This document shows, one piece after another, positions 25,851 to 35,265 of a DNA stretch of 64,000 bases. The translations under genes and the position numbers were made by a program. The notes under the pieces are model-generated. The model was not told the origin of the DNA. It saw nothing but the letters and a program-made list of their open reading frames with translations, and did not search any database. This DNA is from Opitutus sp. (GTDB lineage Bacteria > Verrucomicrobiota > Verrucomicrobiia > Opitutales > Opitutaceae): assembly GCA_024707325.1 (NCBI GenBank), contig JANPZY010000001.1, forward strand, positions 2,170,501-2,234,500. The letters run 5' to 3'. How positions within the stretch are numbered: position 1 is the first letter of the stretch; each line of letters opens with the position of its first letter.

Positions 25851-26186
25851 TTACCAGAGCTGGATTTGCTCTGGCATTTTCTCGGGCGAAACCTCTTTGG
25901 CCGGAGAGCCGTAGATCACAAAAGCGCGTTCCCATTGGGCTCGAGTCACGAAAAAGGCGCGGACTTTGCCTTCCGGTGGGATGCCTTTCCGAACACGGTC
26001 GAGGTGCGTTTCCTGTCGCGCGAAACTCACGCATGGCCGCGCATAGACGCTGAACTGGATCATCTGAAATCCATCATCGATGAGAAACTCTCGAAAGGCT
26101 GTGGCAGCTTTCCGTTGAGCCCGGGTGACGACCGGCAGATCGAATGCGACGACAAGCCAGCCCATTTTCAGCTTTTCGACATCCAT
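25851..26186 (-). CDS. cas2: CRISPR-associated endoribonuclease/integration protein Cas2
   Basis: 111 residues. It opens with the ferredoxin-like first strand GWLVVAFDLPVVTRAQRKAA, whose Asp (FDLP) is the conserved Cas2 residue, and continues with FREFLIDDGFQMIQFSVYARP and GKVRAFFVTRAQWERA, a typical type II Cas2. With Cas1 it captures and integrates spacers. The start overlaps the cas1 3' end by 19 bp. It ends 37 bp before the array. Confidence 0.95.
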   Translation of the reverse strand: MDVEKLKMGWLVVAFDLPVVTRAQRKAATAFREFLIDDGFQMIQFSVYARPCVSFARQETHLDRVRKGIPPEGKVRAFFVTRAQWERAFVIYGSPAKEVSPEKMPEQIQLW

Positions 26187-27070
26187 GGCCGATAGTGTCG
26201 AGAGGTGCTGGCGATCACCGCCTGGCGGAAGCCGCGGACCACACCTTCAATACAGCCGCGAATATCGAGTTCGAGGCCCAGGTAGTCGACGCGCTCCAGC
26301 GAAAAGCCCGTCACCCATTTTCGGAACTCTCCGGTGACAGCGAAAGCCTCGGCCTGAGGACGGTCCTTCACCCATTGATAAACACGCCAATCGACGCAGG
26401 GGCGAAATGGCTCCATCAAATCGTAGGCCAACGGCGCACTACGTTCGCGGATGGCGTGCGAGATGCCGACCATCGGATCGAGTCCCACCGCATAGAGCTT
26501 TTGCAGGACGGTCGAGAGAAGGACCGCGTAGCCGTAGTTAAGGAGATCGTTTAGACCGCGGAGTTTTCGTCCGCGCGAGAAGCCTTCGATGCGTAGTCCT
26601 TCGGTGATGACTTCCCAAAACAGTTTGGCGCACCCACCTTCCTTGCGGGCGCTACGCGCCCGAGCGGCATCGGCGAGCCTGTGAGTGGTTTGAGCGTCTG
26701 GTAGAATCCGCCGGGCGACTTGAAGCTGGTTCGCACACTTTGCGTCAATGGTCTTCTCCCAGAGGCGTGAGCGCACGTGTTCCGGAAGCGTGAGATGTCT
26801 GCGAGTGAGGAGCGTGTCGGCGGAGCGACATGCAGGAAGCAGCAACGAGACGGGTTGAAACCGCTCGCAGATAACGAGAGCTACGCCGTGTTTGGCGGCT
26901 TCGAGAAACAAGTGGCTGTGAATGCGCGCGGAGAAGCTGGTGACGATGATTGAGGCAACGTCTTCCAGCGGCACGCGCTTCGAGCCTTGGTCCGTGCTAC
27001 AGACCAGTTGCCCGTCCCGACATGTCAGATCGGCTCGAGGAGCATCGATACTGACGATGTGGTAGGACAT
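26168..27070 (-). CDS. cas1: CRISPR integrase Cas1 (type II)
   Basis: 300 residues with the Cas1 active-site residues E144 (ARKEGG), H205 (GISHAIRE) and D217 (AYDLMEPFRP). The N-terminal strand domain (MSYHIVSIDAPRADLTCRDG) is followed by the helical catalytic domain. It integrates spacers as a complex with Cas2. It lies 10 bp after the cas9 stop. No csn2 or cas4 is nearby, which supports subtype II-C. Confidence 0.96.
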   Translation of the reverse strand: MSYHIVSIDAPRADLTCRDGQLVCSTDQGSKRVPLEDVASIIVTSFSARIHSHLFLEAAKHGVALVICERFQPVSLLLPACRSADTLLTRRHLTLPEHVRSRLWEKTIDAKCANQLQVARRILPDAQTTHRLADAARARSARKEGGCAKLFWEVITEGLRIEGFSRGRKLRGLNDLLNYGYAVLLSTVLQKLYAVGLDPMVGISHAIRERSAPLAYDLMEPFRPCVDWRVYQWVKDRPQAEAFAVTGEFRKWVTGFSLERVDYLGLELDIRGCIEGVVRGFRQAVIASTSRHYRPWMSKS

Positions 27071-27080
27071 CGGAGAGTTC

Positions 27081-30000
27081 TCAGTCTTGCGGGAACGCGC
27101 GACCGGTTAAGTCGGTGTCCAGACGGAGCGCTCCGTCTCGAAGTAGACTCTTCAGGAGGACGTTGATCCAACTTGGTCTCACCGTCTCGACTGTGCCTAG
27201 GTCCAAGGCCATGCCGCTTGCATTGTTCTTGATCGAGAAGATCCGCCACAGTCCGGCACGTGGCCCGGCTGGGATCTTAAGCACCTGCCCATTTCGCCAA
27301 ATCAGCGGAGGCTTCCCTCCATTGCGCTGTTTGAGCGCTCCCAATTGCGCCCAAACTCGCGCGAAGGGGATGATGACCAAGCGCTCGGCTGGAGGGATTT
27401 CGGGGTTATCGAGAATAGCTACGCCGAAGTTGTCAGCGATCACTCGAACGCCCCGAACTTTGCTCAGTTTGCCGTCCGTGTTCAGGCCGATGACTTTGGT
27501 TTCGAGTTCGGTCGTGCAGTTGGTGACGATTTTACCGTCGGCGTTTTTCTTTCGCTGCCGCAGGGTGACTCGTCCGTTCTCGCGGCTGATCACACCACGG
27601 GTGTTTTCTTCAACTCGGATGCCGCTCATGTCGGCCGGCACATGTTGAACAACGCGCCGTTCGGCCAGCCGGTCTCGGATCTGTTGTTTCAAGTCGCCCG
27701 GAAGGTCGCGGAGGCGAAAACCGCCATTTGCGTCGAAGTCTCCCAAGTTGAGTTTTTCCAACGCGCCGCGTTGTTCACTGTTCAAGCGTCGTTCCAACAG
27801 CAGACGCCAAACGTCGCCTTGGTTGGGGATCAACGCGGCGGCCAGCCCCAGCACGCACGCATCGAGGGCATGGTGAAGATGAGTGATTTGTCGGATCTCG
27901 GTTTTGTTTTTTACGACGATCCTTTCCTTGCCCTCGGTATCGACGGACTTCTCCAGCACGGCGGGAGCTGCTTCGGCGAGGCAGCCAAGAACGTCCCAAG
28001 CCGCGCGAACGCGAGCAGTGACAGGTCCAGGCAGAGCGACGAAGGTAGGGGGCGAAGGCAGGTGGGCAAACGGAGCTCGCAGCACTTGTTGCCCGAGGCG
28101 CGTGAGTTGGGAGGTCTGGGTTAGCTGGCCGGGAGTGAAGCCGCCGGCTTTTTTCTTCGTAGCGTTCGAGCAGCAGCTTTTCGACGCGGCGCTTCTTCCG
28201 TCGCTGATCATCCAAGTGCCCTCGTTTATCGAGCGCTTCAACGTCCTGTTTATAGCGGCTGAGCTGCTTGATTTGCAGATTGGGCAATCCGGGAACGGTC
28301 TTCGTCTCCTCGGCGCGAACGAACTCCCATGCGGTGCGTTTGCCCTTCCATTTGTTAATCTCCGAAAACGTGACCACCAGCGAATCGAGTGAGTCCGACG
28401 GGCGCTGCGAGCGGGGAATGATGTGATCCAAATCTACTCTACGAGTGATAAGGTCGATCGGCTCAAAGTCGTGGCCAGTATAGGGGCAGCGCCAACCAAG
28501 GTCGTCGGCGATGCGGGCTTTGCGGATCAACGAGGCGTTGATCTTGGTTCCCTGCGGTAATTCAGCCAGCAAGCGTTTCGAAACCTGCGCATGATTCCGG
28601 AGGCGCTCATTCATCTCCTTGGCGATCTCTTGAGCGGTCAGTCCAGCCATCGCTCTGAGATCGCGATTCACTTCGAGGGTGATGCGTTGCACGCACGAGG
28701 CATCCCCACCTGCATAATCTGCAATCAAATGCTGAAAGAGGCGTCCGAGGATTTGAAGACGATGTCGGACGAGGTGGTTATTGGTTTGCTGATCAAGTGG
28801 ACGGTTATCCCGAGCCCGGCGGAGCTCGGGCGTTTCAAACAAACACCCACCTTCGCTGCGGGGATGCACTGTGCCGCTCATCACTTGTTGATAAGCGGAG
28901 ACTAGCAGTGGGCGCGCATAGGGAGCGCGACCGCCGAGAGGTGGGACAGTAAAGGAAGTCGTCAGGATTTGTGCGACGGTAGGAGGGGGTGTCGGAGTTT
29001 TTTTCCGGGAGGGTTTCTCCGGCACAGAACAGAGTTGAGCGACCGCGGTATTGAACGCGTTGATGTCGGCACCTGTTCGAATGGCTTCGTCGCGCAATTT
29101 GCCGAGCGTCTGGGATCGACCTCGACGCCAGCGGTTGAGGGCGTGGCGTTGAACGATCTCGGGGAGATGGGGCCACACAGCGGCGATCCATCGATTGGTC
29201 GAAACCAGTCTGAGCGCAGGATCGAGCACGAGGTTTTCCGCCGCTGTCGCGTCCATGAACATCTGGTCGAGATTGTCGCGGACAGACCCAGTTAACGCGC
29301 GCACGGTTTTCCTAAACTCGCCAGGCGTGAAGTAGCCCTCTGTGGTCGCCTGCTGCGTCAATGCGCTCCGTTCCTCTTTGCTTAACGGACGCAGCGGTTG
29401 GTCGCTTGCCGAGGCCACATTGATATTAGCCAGCAGCATTGCCCAACGGAAACGAAGAAACTCGGGGCAGTCCTTGAGCGGGAGTTTCTCACCGGAAATG
29501 GGGCACCGACCGATGATGCGGTTGTGGTAGCGAGTCGCTAGGCGCCCGAAAAGTAGACCGCCTCTATAACGTCGAGGGAGGCGAATGTCGGGACAGACAA
29601 TCGCGTGAGCGTCCTCCAGCAGCGCGCGAACGAACGCGTCGTCCACGCCTGGTAGTTTGCCTGTGTGATGTGCGAGAACTTGCCGGACTTCATCCACCAC
29701 CACTGCGCGATCGAAAGCGGCGTCTTTCGCTTTGTAGCTTTCCGTGGTCCCGCTGCGTGGAGCGAGAGGATCCTGCCCCAACCATGCACAAATCGTCTCG
29801 GCCATGGTGTTTTTCCCAAACCGCTCCATGGCTTCACGAGCGTGAGCGCGTTTCTCCTTGTTCTCCGCCTCATCTTCATCTGCTCCGATCGCTTCGTAAC
29901 CGCGGTTATGAGCATACCAACGGAGAACATCCCACAGTTCACTCCACGTCAGCGCGTGCTCCCCGTTGCTTGCGAGCACGCGTGCTGCGAGCAACCACGG

Positions 30001-30303
30001 CGTGGCGCTGCCTCCGTTGGCGCGGTGTTTACGGGCGAGCTCTTCGGAGGAGAACGCTCCCAAGTGCACAAGCAACTTTTCGAGTCGCGCGATGCGTTGG
30101 CGAGTGGCGCGCACATGCCTCCGCTGTTGTCGATGCACGCGCCGGGACTTCGCCAAGGCACTGTCCTTTTCAAAGATGACAGAGCCGCATCCGAGGACGG
30201 AGGGAGCGGAGTTTTGAGCAGCTGACAAAACAGCCCAACCGATCGAGCTGTGACCGACGTCGAAGGCGAGTTCGAGAGGAGATGAGTTCGTGCTTGCAAC
30301 CAT
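27081..30303 (-). CDS. cas9: Cas9 (type II-C), about 1073 aa, split by a +1 indel in an A6 run
   Basis: RNA-guided DNA endonuclease. Counting from the ATG at 30303: RuvC-I D15 (LAFDVGHSSIGWA); an Arg-rich bridge helix (about 53-80, RRVHRQQRRHVRATRQR); a recognition lobe; RuvC-II E544 (TLEVNRDL); HNH D626/H627 (DLDHIIPRS) and N650; RuvC-III HH810-811 and D814 (LHHALDACV). The C-terminal PAM-reading part follows. The frame breaks after about residue 718 at the T6 run 28149-28154. Removing one base joins RYEEK to AGGFTPGQL and gives a complete protein of normal II-C length. All nuclease residues are intact. An upstream TTG (30336) was rejected as start because it runs into the tracrRNA anti-repeat. 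Confidence 0.93.
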
Positions 30304-30320
30304 GGCGCTGGACGGGGTTG

Positions 30321-30444
30321 ATGGCTGCGGAATCAAGTCAAAGTCAGTGAGCGCAGCCCGTTAAAACTAACTGCCAAGCAGTTACACCGTGGTAAACAGC
30401 GCTTCTAGAAGAAAGCCCGGGAAAATATCCCGGGTTTTTCTTTT
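30321..30444 (+). ncRNA. tracrRNA gene, divergent from cas9
   Basis: An anti-repeat GGAATCAAGTCAAAG at 30329-30343 is complementary to CTTTGCCTTGATTCC of the CRISPR repeat at 14 of 15 positions (one C-U mismatch). It is followed by a 7-bp hairpin TAACTGC-CAA-GCAGTTA (30368-30384), a CTTCTAGAAG dyad, and a terminator stem CCCGGGA/TCCCGGG with a T-run (30416-30444). The order anti-repeat, hairpins, terminator is that of a tracrRNA on the plus strand. The minus strand has no terminator and runs straight into cas9. The 5' end is estimated. Confidence 0.88.
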
Positions 30445-30486
30445 GGTTTTGGAATGGTGACGTGATCGGCAGCTTGCCGCCCCAGC

Positions 30487-30781
30487 TCACTCGGGGCCGG
30501 GGGGACGGTTGCGGATGCCGGAGAGGGCGCCGGGGCCTTCGCGGGTGGCGAGGCGTTTGATTTCCTCAAACTGCTTTTTGCGTGATCAGGCGGCGCGGGA
30601 TGCGGCGGCTCGCTTCGTCGACGAGGCGTTCACGATCGTCCTCGGTGGGCGTGTGCGGTTCCCACCGTTGATGGTGACCGTGTTTGCGGGTCCACTCGAT
30701 GTTTCCGCCGTGGACCGAGACGGAGACCTGATACTTGCCCAGCTCAGGGTCGCGGGTCCACCAACCGAAAGTGATGCTCAT
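30487..30781 (-). CDS. Small protein of unknown function; frameshift near 30577
   Basis: About 97 residues when joined. It begins MSITFGWWTRDPELGKYQVS and has a charged middle (HGGNIEWTRKHGHHQRWEPH, TEDDRERLVDEASRRIPRR). After LITQK the frame stops. Removing one base in the T5 run 30575-30579 continues it with QFEEIKRLATREGPGALSGI to a stop at 30487. The start overlaps the stop of the metallophosphoesterase gene by 4 bp, so it is likely co-expressed. No family was recognised. Confidence 0.6.
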
Positions 30782-31629
30782 GCGGCGAGTGTCACGGTCA
30801 CCGGTTCCGCCGCCAGCGAAAATTCCGCGCGCGTGGATCCGATCCGATAGACGCCGCGGCGGCGCTCGACTTCACGGACAACGAGTTTTTCCGCGCTCAC
30901 GTCGACCACGCACGCGCGGGTGGGCGGGCAGAAGGCGCCGGTGTTGATCAGCCATTTGCCGCCGCCGATCTGACGCACGCCGGCGCGGTGGGTGTGACCC
31001 ATTACAAACACGCGGGCGTCGGGGCGGTGTTGCGCGAGGAGTGCGGCGGCGAGACGAGGTGTGTCGCGCCACGCCTGCACGACGCGGAGCACGCGCGTGG
31101 GCGGCCAGCACATGTCGGTGAACAAACCGATCGCGTGTTTGAGCGCGTCGGATTCGGTGTGGTGGCGCTGCGGAATCTGGGCGGCCGCGTGCCGCATCGC
31201 GCGGAGCCGCGCGGCGAGGGTGGCGCGTTCGCTTTCGGAAAAGGTGGCGAGCGCCTCGCGCATGAGCCGGCCCATCTGTGTGGCCTCGCGGCTCCACGGC
31301 ACGAGGTCGTCGAAGATCACGTCGCCGTGCGAAACGAGCACTTCGCCTTCGGCGAGTTCGAGTGCGTGGACGTCGGAGATGTCGGGATCGTGATTGCCCG
31401 TGATCAACGTCGCGGGCGGCGCGTGGTGTTGCACGAAGTCGAGCACGCTGCCGCGCAGTTCGGCGACGCGCTCGGGGTGGCGGCTCGGGCGCGTGTCGAG
31501 TGTGTCACCGTTGAAGATCACCCGGTCCGGTCCGTCGAGCAGCGGGCGAAGACTCGCGAGCTCGCGAAGCGTGCTCGAGCGATCGCCGTAGTGCAGGTCG
31601 GAAAAGATGCGGGTGAACGTGGAAGCCAC
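30778..31629 (-). CDS. Calcineurin-like metallophosphoesterase
   Basis: 283 residues with the complete motif series FSDLHYGD (DxH), FNGDTLD (GDxxD), LITGNHD (GNHD), SHGD and VMGHTHRAG (GHxH). The layout resembles UDP-2,3-diacylglucosamine hydrolase-type phosphoesterases, but LpxH-specific features cannot be confirmed. It is probably a cytoplasmic two-metal phosphoesterase. It is coupled to the small gene downstream by a 4-bp overlap. Confidence 0.85.
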   Translation of the reverse strand: MASTFTRIFSDLHYGDRSSTLRELASLRPLLDGPDRVIFNGDTLDTRPSRHPERVAELRGSVLDFVQHHAPPATLITGNHDPDISDVHALELAEGEVLVSHGDVIFDDLVPWSREATQMGRLMREALATFSESERATLAARLRAMRHAAAQIPQRHHTESDALKHAIGLFTDMCWPPTRVLRVVQAWRDTPRLAAALLAQHRPDARVFVMGHTHRAGVRQIGGGKWLINTGAFCPPTRACVVDVSAEKLVVREVERRRGVYRIGSTRAEFSLAAEPVTVTLAA

Positions 31630-31661
31630 AGTGTGTTTGAAAACGGAAGCAGGATGCGGGC

Positions 31662-32357
31662 TCAGCCGCCGAAGCCCTGCATCATCGCGCCCATGTCGAA
31701 TTTCTTGAAGCTGGCGGGGGGCGCGAATTCAGAGTCGGGGAGGGATTGCTTGTTGATCGAGACGACGTCGAGGCGGAACTCCTCCTTGTTGCGCTTGCCG
31801 CGGCTGACGATGCGGAGCGGGAAAAACTCTTTGCCCATGAGCGCCTTTTCCCAGGCGGCGGGAGCTTTCGGGCGGCCGCCCATCGGATTGGCGTTGGCGC
31901 TGGCGTCCAAGCCCATGAACGAGCCGAGTTCCTCGGTGAGCCACATGTCGGTGACGCCTTCCTTCGAGGTCGCGATGTATTTCGTGGCGGTGTAGCCGAG
32001 GATTTTTTCGGTCTCGGACGTCTTTTCGAGCTTCACGTCGTCGGCGCCATCGTCAGCACCGGCGAGTTCGTTCATCGCGGGCATCGGGCGGACCATATAC
32101 ATCTTCTGCTCGGGCATCAGGATGATCATTTCCCGCTTCGCGTGGTTCATGATCATCGCGAAACTCTCGCCGCCTTTGCCGTCGATCTCAGTGCGGAGCA
32201 GACCGGCCTTGCTGCTGTAGGTCATCTCCTGCGCCGACTTGCTGCCGGCGGCGGTGATCTTCATCCGGACTTTGCCTTCAAACGCAGCGGCATGGACGAC
32301 CGCGGGCAACACCAGCGCGGTGACGAGGAGGAACAGGGAACGGAGTGGGGTTTTCAT
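31662..32357 (-). CDS. Secreted DUF4412 protein
   Basis: 231 residues. Signal peptide MKTPLRSLFLLVTALVLPAVVHAA, then a lipoprotein-localisation-like beta domain (FEGKVRMKITAAGSKSAQ, MTYSSKAGLLRTEID, MIILMPEQKMYMV, ILGYTATKYIATSKEGVTDMW) that fits DUF4412. Met-rich patches and a C-terminal MGAMMQGFGG are visible. The role is unknown; the fold is related to LolA/LolB-type lipid-binding proteins. The ATG at 32357 gives the signal peptide. It lies 32 bp before the phosphoesterase. Confidence 0.75.
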   Translation of the reverse strand: MKTPLRSLFLLVTALVLPAVVHAAAFEGKVRMKITAAGSKSAQEMTYSSKAGLLRTEIDGKGGESFAMIMNHAKREMIILMPEQKMYMVRPMPAMNELAGADDGADDVKLEKTSETEKILGYTATKYIATSKEGVTDMWLTEELGSFMGLDASANANPMGGRPKAPAAWEKALMGKEFFPLRIVSRGKRNKEEFRLDVVSINKQSLPDSEFAPPASFKKFDMGAMMQGFGG

Positions 32358-32500
32358 GGGGAAAGCAGGTTTGGTGTCAGCGATTTGCGACGCAAGCATT
32401 CGGCATATCGGGGAACTGCCGAGCTGCGCGCGACGCGTCGCAGTGCGCGGCGGCAGGTTTCGGCGCTTGCCAGCCCCGCGGCCCGGCGAAAAGTGGGCCG

Positions 32501-33001
32501 ATGGCTCTCCTCGGCAGCATCGCCACCTTGCGCGCGCAAGTTCCTGACCGCGATCAGTTCGCGGCGGCGTTCGCGTATCTTGCGGATCTCGATCGCGCGG
32601 ACTCGGCGATTCGCCGCCGACTCGCAGCGATGGCCGCGGGCGTGACCGAGCGCGTGGAGTTGCCGGGCGGATCGTTTGCGCTCGAACAAGTCTATGAAGC
32701 GCGTCGCCGGACCGATGGGTTTTTCGAATCGCACCGCCGCTACATCGACGTGCAGGTGATCGTCGAAGGCGAAGAGCTGATGGAAGTCGTGGAGCTGTCG
32801 CGCGCGACCGTGAGCGAGCCTTACGTCGAAGAGCGCGACTTCATCAAATACGCGGACCTCGCCGGTGCGTCGGTGCTGCGCGTCCGGGCGGGTGAGGCGG
32901 CGATCTTTTTTCCGGTGGATGTGCATATGCCGGCGCTCCGGGTGCCGGACGGCTCCGCGATGGTCCGCAAAACCGTCATCAAGGTTCCCGTCGCGGGCTG
33001 A
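32501..33001 (+). CDS. YhcH/YjgK/YiaL-family protein
   Basis: 166 residues. Matches the DUF386 family: ALEQVYEARRRTDGFFESHRRYIDVQVIVEGEELMEV, DFIKYADL, and the cupin-like AAIFFPVDVHMPALRV with metal-binding His/Glu. Members are linked to sialic-acid and other sugar catabolism (possible anomerase/mutarotase). The ATG at 32501 precedes GSIATL. It is divergent from the DUF4412 gene and no sugar genes are adjacent. Confidence 0.8.
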   Translation: MALLGSIATLRAQVPDRDQFAAAFAYLADLDRADSAIRRRLAAMAAGVTERVELPGGSFALEQVYEARRRTDGFFESHRRYIDVQVIVEGEELMEVVELSRATVSEPYVEERDFIKYADLAGASVLRVRAGEAAIFFPVDVHMPALRVPDGSAMVRKTVIKVPVAG

Positions 33002-33023
33002 GTTGGGGAATCGTCCAAATATG

Positions 33024-33066
33024 AGCCACAGAGAACACAGAGCGCTGACCCAGAGTGCACAGAGTT
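33024..33066. repeat. CCACAGAG-type repeat, single arm
   Basis: GAGCCACAGAGAACACAGAG, then a diverged CCCAGAGTGCACAGAG. Only one arm of the inverted repeat family at 8077-8168 is present, so it is a truncated copy between two plus-strand genes. Confidence 0.65.
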
Positions 33067-33114
33067 CGGGCCCAGGTCTTTCAATGGCCGCCTATTTGTG
33101 GGGCTAAGTCGCGG

Positions 33115-33984
33115 ATGAACTACCGGCACCATTTTCACGCGGGCAACTTCGCCGACGTGTTCAAGCACGTCCTTTTGCTCGAGCTACTTCGCGGCCTGCA
33201 GAAGAAGGAGAAACCGTTTCTCTATCTTGACACCCACGCTGGCCGCGGACGCTACGATCTGGAGACAGCTGCGCGCGGCGATTCGCTCGAGCGCAAACCC
33301 GAGTGGCCCGACGGCATCGGCCGTCTCGTCGCGACGGACGAACCGCTCACGCCGCTGCTCGCGGATTACGTGGAGCGCATCCGCACGTTTGATCGCAATC
33401 AGGGCAACGTCGCGGACGAGCTGCGCTTCTATCCAGGCTCGCCGCACATCGCGCGTTCGCTCGTGCGTCCGCAGGACCGGCTCGCGCTTTGTGAGAAACA
33501 TCCCGCGGAGAGCGCGGCGCTGCGCGCGGAGTTTCAGTTCACCGATCGCTGCTCCGTGCACGAGATGGACGGCTATGTGGCGCTCCGCGCGATGCTGCCC
33601 CCGCCCGAGCGGCGCGCGCTCGTGCTGATCGATCCGCCGTTCGAGGCTCAGGATGAATTTGCACAAATCGTCGAGGGGCTGCGCGGTGGGCTGCAGCGTT
33701 TCCCGAGCGGTGTGTTCGCGATCTGGTATCCGCTGACGAGTCGCGCGAAAATCGATGCGTTTTACGACGAACTCATCGCGCTCAAACCGCCGCCGACACT
33801 CGCGGTGGAAATCGCCATCGCCGGAGAAAACTCCCCGCTGAAAATGCGCGGCTGCGGCCTCGCGGTCATCAATCCGCCGTGGCGCTTCGACGAAGCGGTG
33901 AAGCCCACACTGGAAAGTCTCGCGCGGCTGCTCGCGCAAGGTCCCGGCGCGGACTTCAATCTGGCTTGGGCCGTGCCGGAGTAA
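33115..33984 (+). CDS. rlmJ: 23S rRNA (adenine-N6)-methyltransferase RlmJ
   Basis: 289 residues. Begins MNYRHHFHAGNFADVFKHVLLL, the diagnostic RlmJ/YhiR start. It has the SAM site (LYLDTHAGRGRYDL) and the N6-adenine catalytic DPPF-type motif (LIDPPFEAQDEF). In E. coli RlmJ modifies A2030 of 23S rRNA. The stop codon is immediately followed by 22-bp array D. Confidence 0.93.
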   Translation: MNYRHHFHAGNFADVFKHVLLLELLRGLQKKEKPFLYLDTHAGRGRYDLETAARGDSLERKPEWPDGIGRLVATDEPLTPLLADYVERIRTFDRNQGNVADELRFYPGSPHIARSLVRPQDRLALCEKHPAESAALRAEFQFTDRCSVHEMDGYVALRAMLPPPERRALVLIDPPFEAQDEFAQIVEGLRGGLQRFPSGVFAIWYPLTSRAKIDAFYDELIALKPPPTLAVEIAIAGENSPLKMRGCGLAVINPPWRFDEAVKPTLESLARLLAQGPGADFNLAWAVPE

Positions 33985-34093
33985 GGCGCGAGTCGAGCCG
34001 GACTGTGGCTCGACCCGGTCCGCACCTAGTCCCGACTCGGGACGGACCTTGGCTCGACTCGGGACGCAACGTGGCGCGGTCGTGACCGCAATG
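33984..34093 (+). repeat. 22-bp degenerate tandem array D (5 units)
   Basis: Units start at 33984, 34006, 34028, 34050 and 34072. The first starts on the last base of the rlmJ stop codon. The unit at 34006 is identical to those at 14608 and 41256. A REP-like repeat follows at 34115. Confidence 0.85.
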
Positions 34094-34114
34094 GGGCGCG
34101 GCTCAGCCTGGTTT

Positions 34115-34208
34115 GTCATTCTGAGCGGAGCGAAGAATCCACTTGGACCATCGCGTGCTGAACCGGCGGCGAAGCGCCCACTGGATTCTTCGCCGCGCTC
34201 AGAATGAC
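34115..34208. repeat. REP-like inverted pair, copy 3
   Basis: Arms GTCATTCTGAGCGGAGCG and CGCCGCGCTCAGAATGAC flank about 40 bp, between convergent rlmJ and lipA. Together with array D it fills the whole intergenic region; nothing else is recognised there. Confidence 0.85.
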
Positions 34209-34263
34209 AGAATGATAGGGACTTTCGCGATTCGGTCGGCGATGTCGCGCCCCGCGAACCAAC

Positions 34264-35163
34264 TCAGGCGCTGGCGAGGGCGTTCTCGTTGTTGAGATGC
34301 TCGACGCCGGTGTATTTCTGCGACTGCTCGTCGGCGTGGTAGCTGGAGCGCACGAGCGCGCCGCTCTCGACGACGCCGAGGCCGACGGACAGACCGAATT
34401 GTTTCCAGTGCAGAAACTCCTCAGGCGTGGCCCAGCGGGCGACGGGGAGGTGTTGCGGCGTCGGTTGGAGATACTGGCCGATCGTGAGGATGTCGGTCTT
34501 GTCGGACGCGATGTCGCGGATCGTCTGCTCGATCTCTTCCTTGGTTTCGCCGAGGCCGAGCATGATGCCGGTCTTGGTCACGAAACCGCGGCTCTTGGCG
34601 TGACGGAGCACGCCGCGCGAACGGTCGTAGCGGGCTTGCACGCGAACGGGTTTTTGCAGGCGTTCGACCGTCTCGACGTTGTGGTTGAAAATGTCGGGCT
34701 TGGCATCGAGCACGATGTCGATGTGCGCGGTGTTGCCCTTGAAGTCGGGCACGAGCACTTCGATCGCGGTGTTCGGATTGCGGTAGCGGATGGCTCGGAT
34801 CGTCGCGGCCCAGACGCTGGCGCCGCCGTCGTTGAGTTCGTCGCGGGCGACGCTGGTGACGACGCAGTGTTTGAGATTCATCTTGGCCACGGCGTCAGCC
34901 ACGCGGGCGGGTTCGCCGAGATCGAGTTCGGTGGGGCGGCCGGTGGCGATCGCGCAGAAGTTGCAGGAGCGCGTGCAGATGTTGCCGAGGATCATTACGG
35001 TCGCGGTGCCGCGGGACCAGCACTCGCCGAGATTGGGGCACTGCGCGCTCTGGCAGACGGTGTGGAGCTTGTTGTCGTCCACGAGGCGGCGGGTGGCCGC
35101 GTAGCCGGGACCGCTGGGCAGCTTGGCACGGAGCCAGGAAGGTTTGCGCGTCGTCGTATCCAT
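34264..35163 (-). CDS. lipA: Lipoyl synthase
   Basis: 299 residues. Both iron-sulfur clusters are signed: the auxiliary CxxxxCxxxxxC (CQSAQCPNLGEC) and the radical-SAM CxxxCxxC (CTRSCNFC). It inserts sulfur into protein-bound octanoyl groups. The ATG at 35163 (MDTTTRKPSWLRAKLP) is the natural start. With lipB it forms a minus-strand pair, 102 bp apart. It supports the 2-oxoglutarate dehydrogenase encoded at 50310-55885, whose E2 carries lipoate. Confidence 0.96.
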   Translation of the reverse strand: MDTTTRKPSWLRAKLPSGPGYAATRRLVDDNKLHTVCQSAQCPNLGECWSRGTATVMILGNICTRSCNFCAIATGRPTELDLGEPARVADAVAKMNLKHCVVTSVARDELNDGGASVWAATIRAIRYRNPNTAIEVLVPDFKGNTAHIDIVLDAKPDIFNHNVETVERLQKPVRVQARYDRSRGVLRHAKSRGFVTKTGIMLGLGETKEEIEQTIRDIASDKTDILTIGQYLQPTPQHLPVARWATPEEFLHWKQFGLSVGLGVVESGALVRSSYHADEQSQKYTGVEHLNNENALASA

Positions 35164-35265
35164 GAAGTCAGGTATGGCCGCAAATAGGCGAAAAAAGCGC
35201 AAAAGAAAAACAGGCGCGGATTTTGGCCGAAAAAAGTGAGCTGTGCGGCGAGTGGGTGCGGAAAG

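Noticed and set aside
28149-28154. Programmed frameshift in cas9
   Set aside because: A6 is short for transcriptional slippage, the needed shift is +1 in the coding sense, and similar indels occur in many unrelated genes of the window.
30304-30336. Extended cas9 start at a TTG (30336)
   Set aside because: It adds eleven residues with no conservation and overlaps the tracrRNA anti-repeat; the ATG at 30303 gives the usual short lead-in to RuvC-I.
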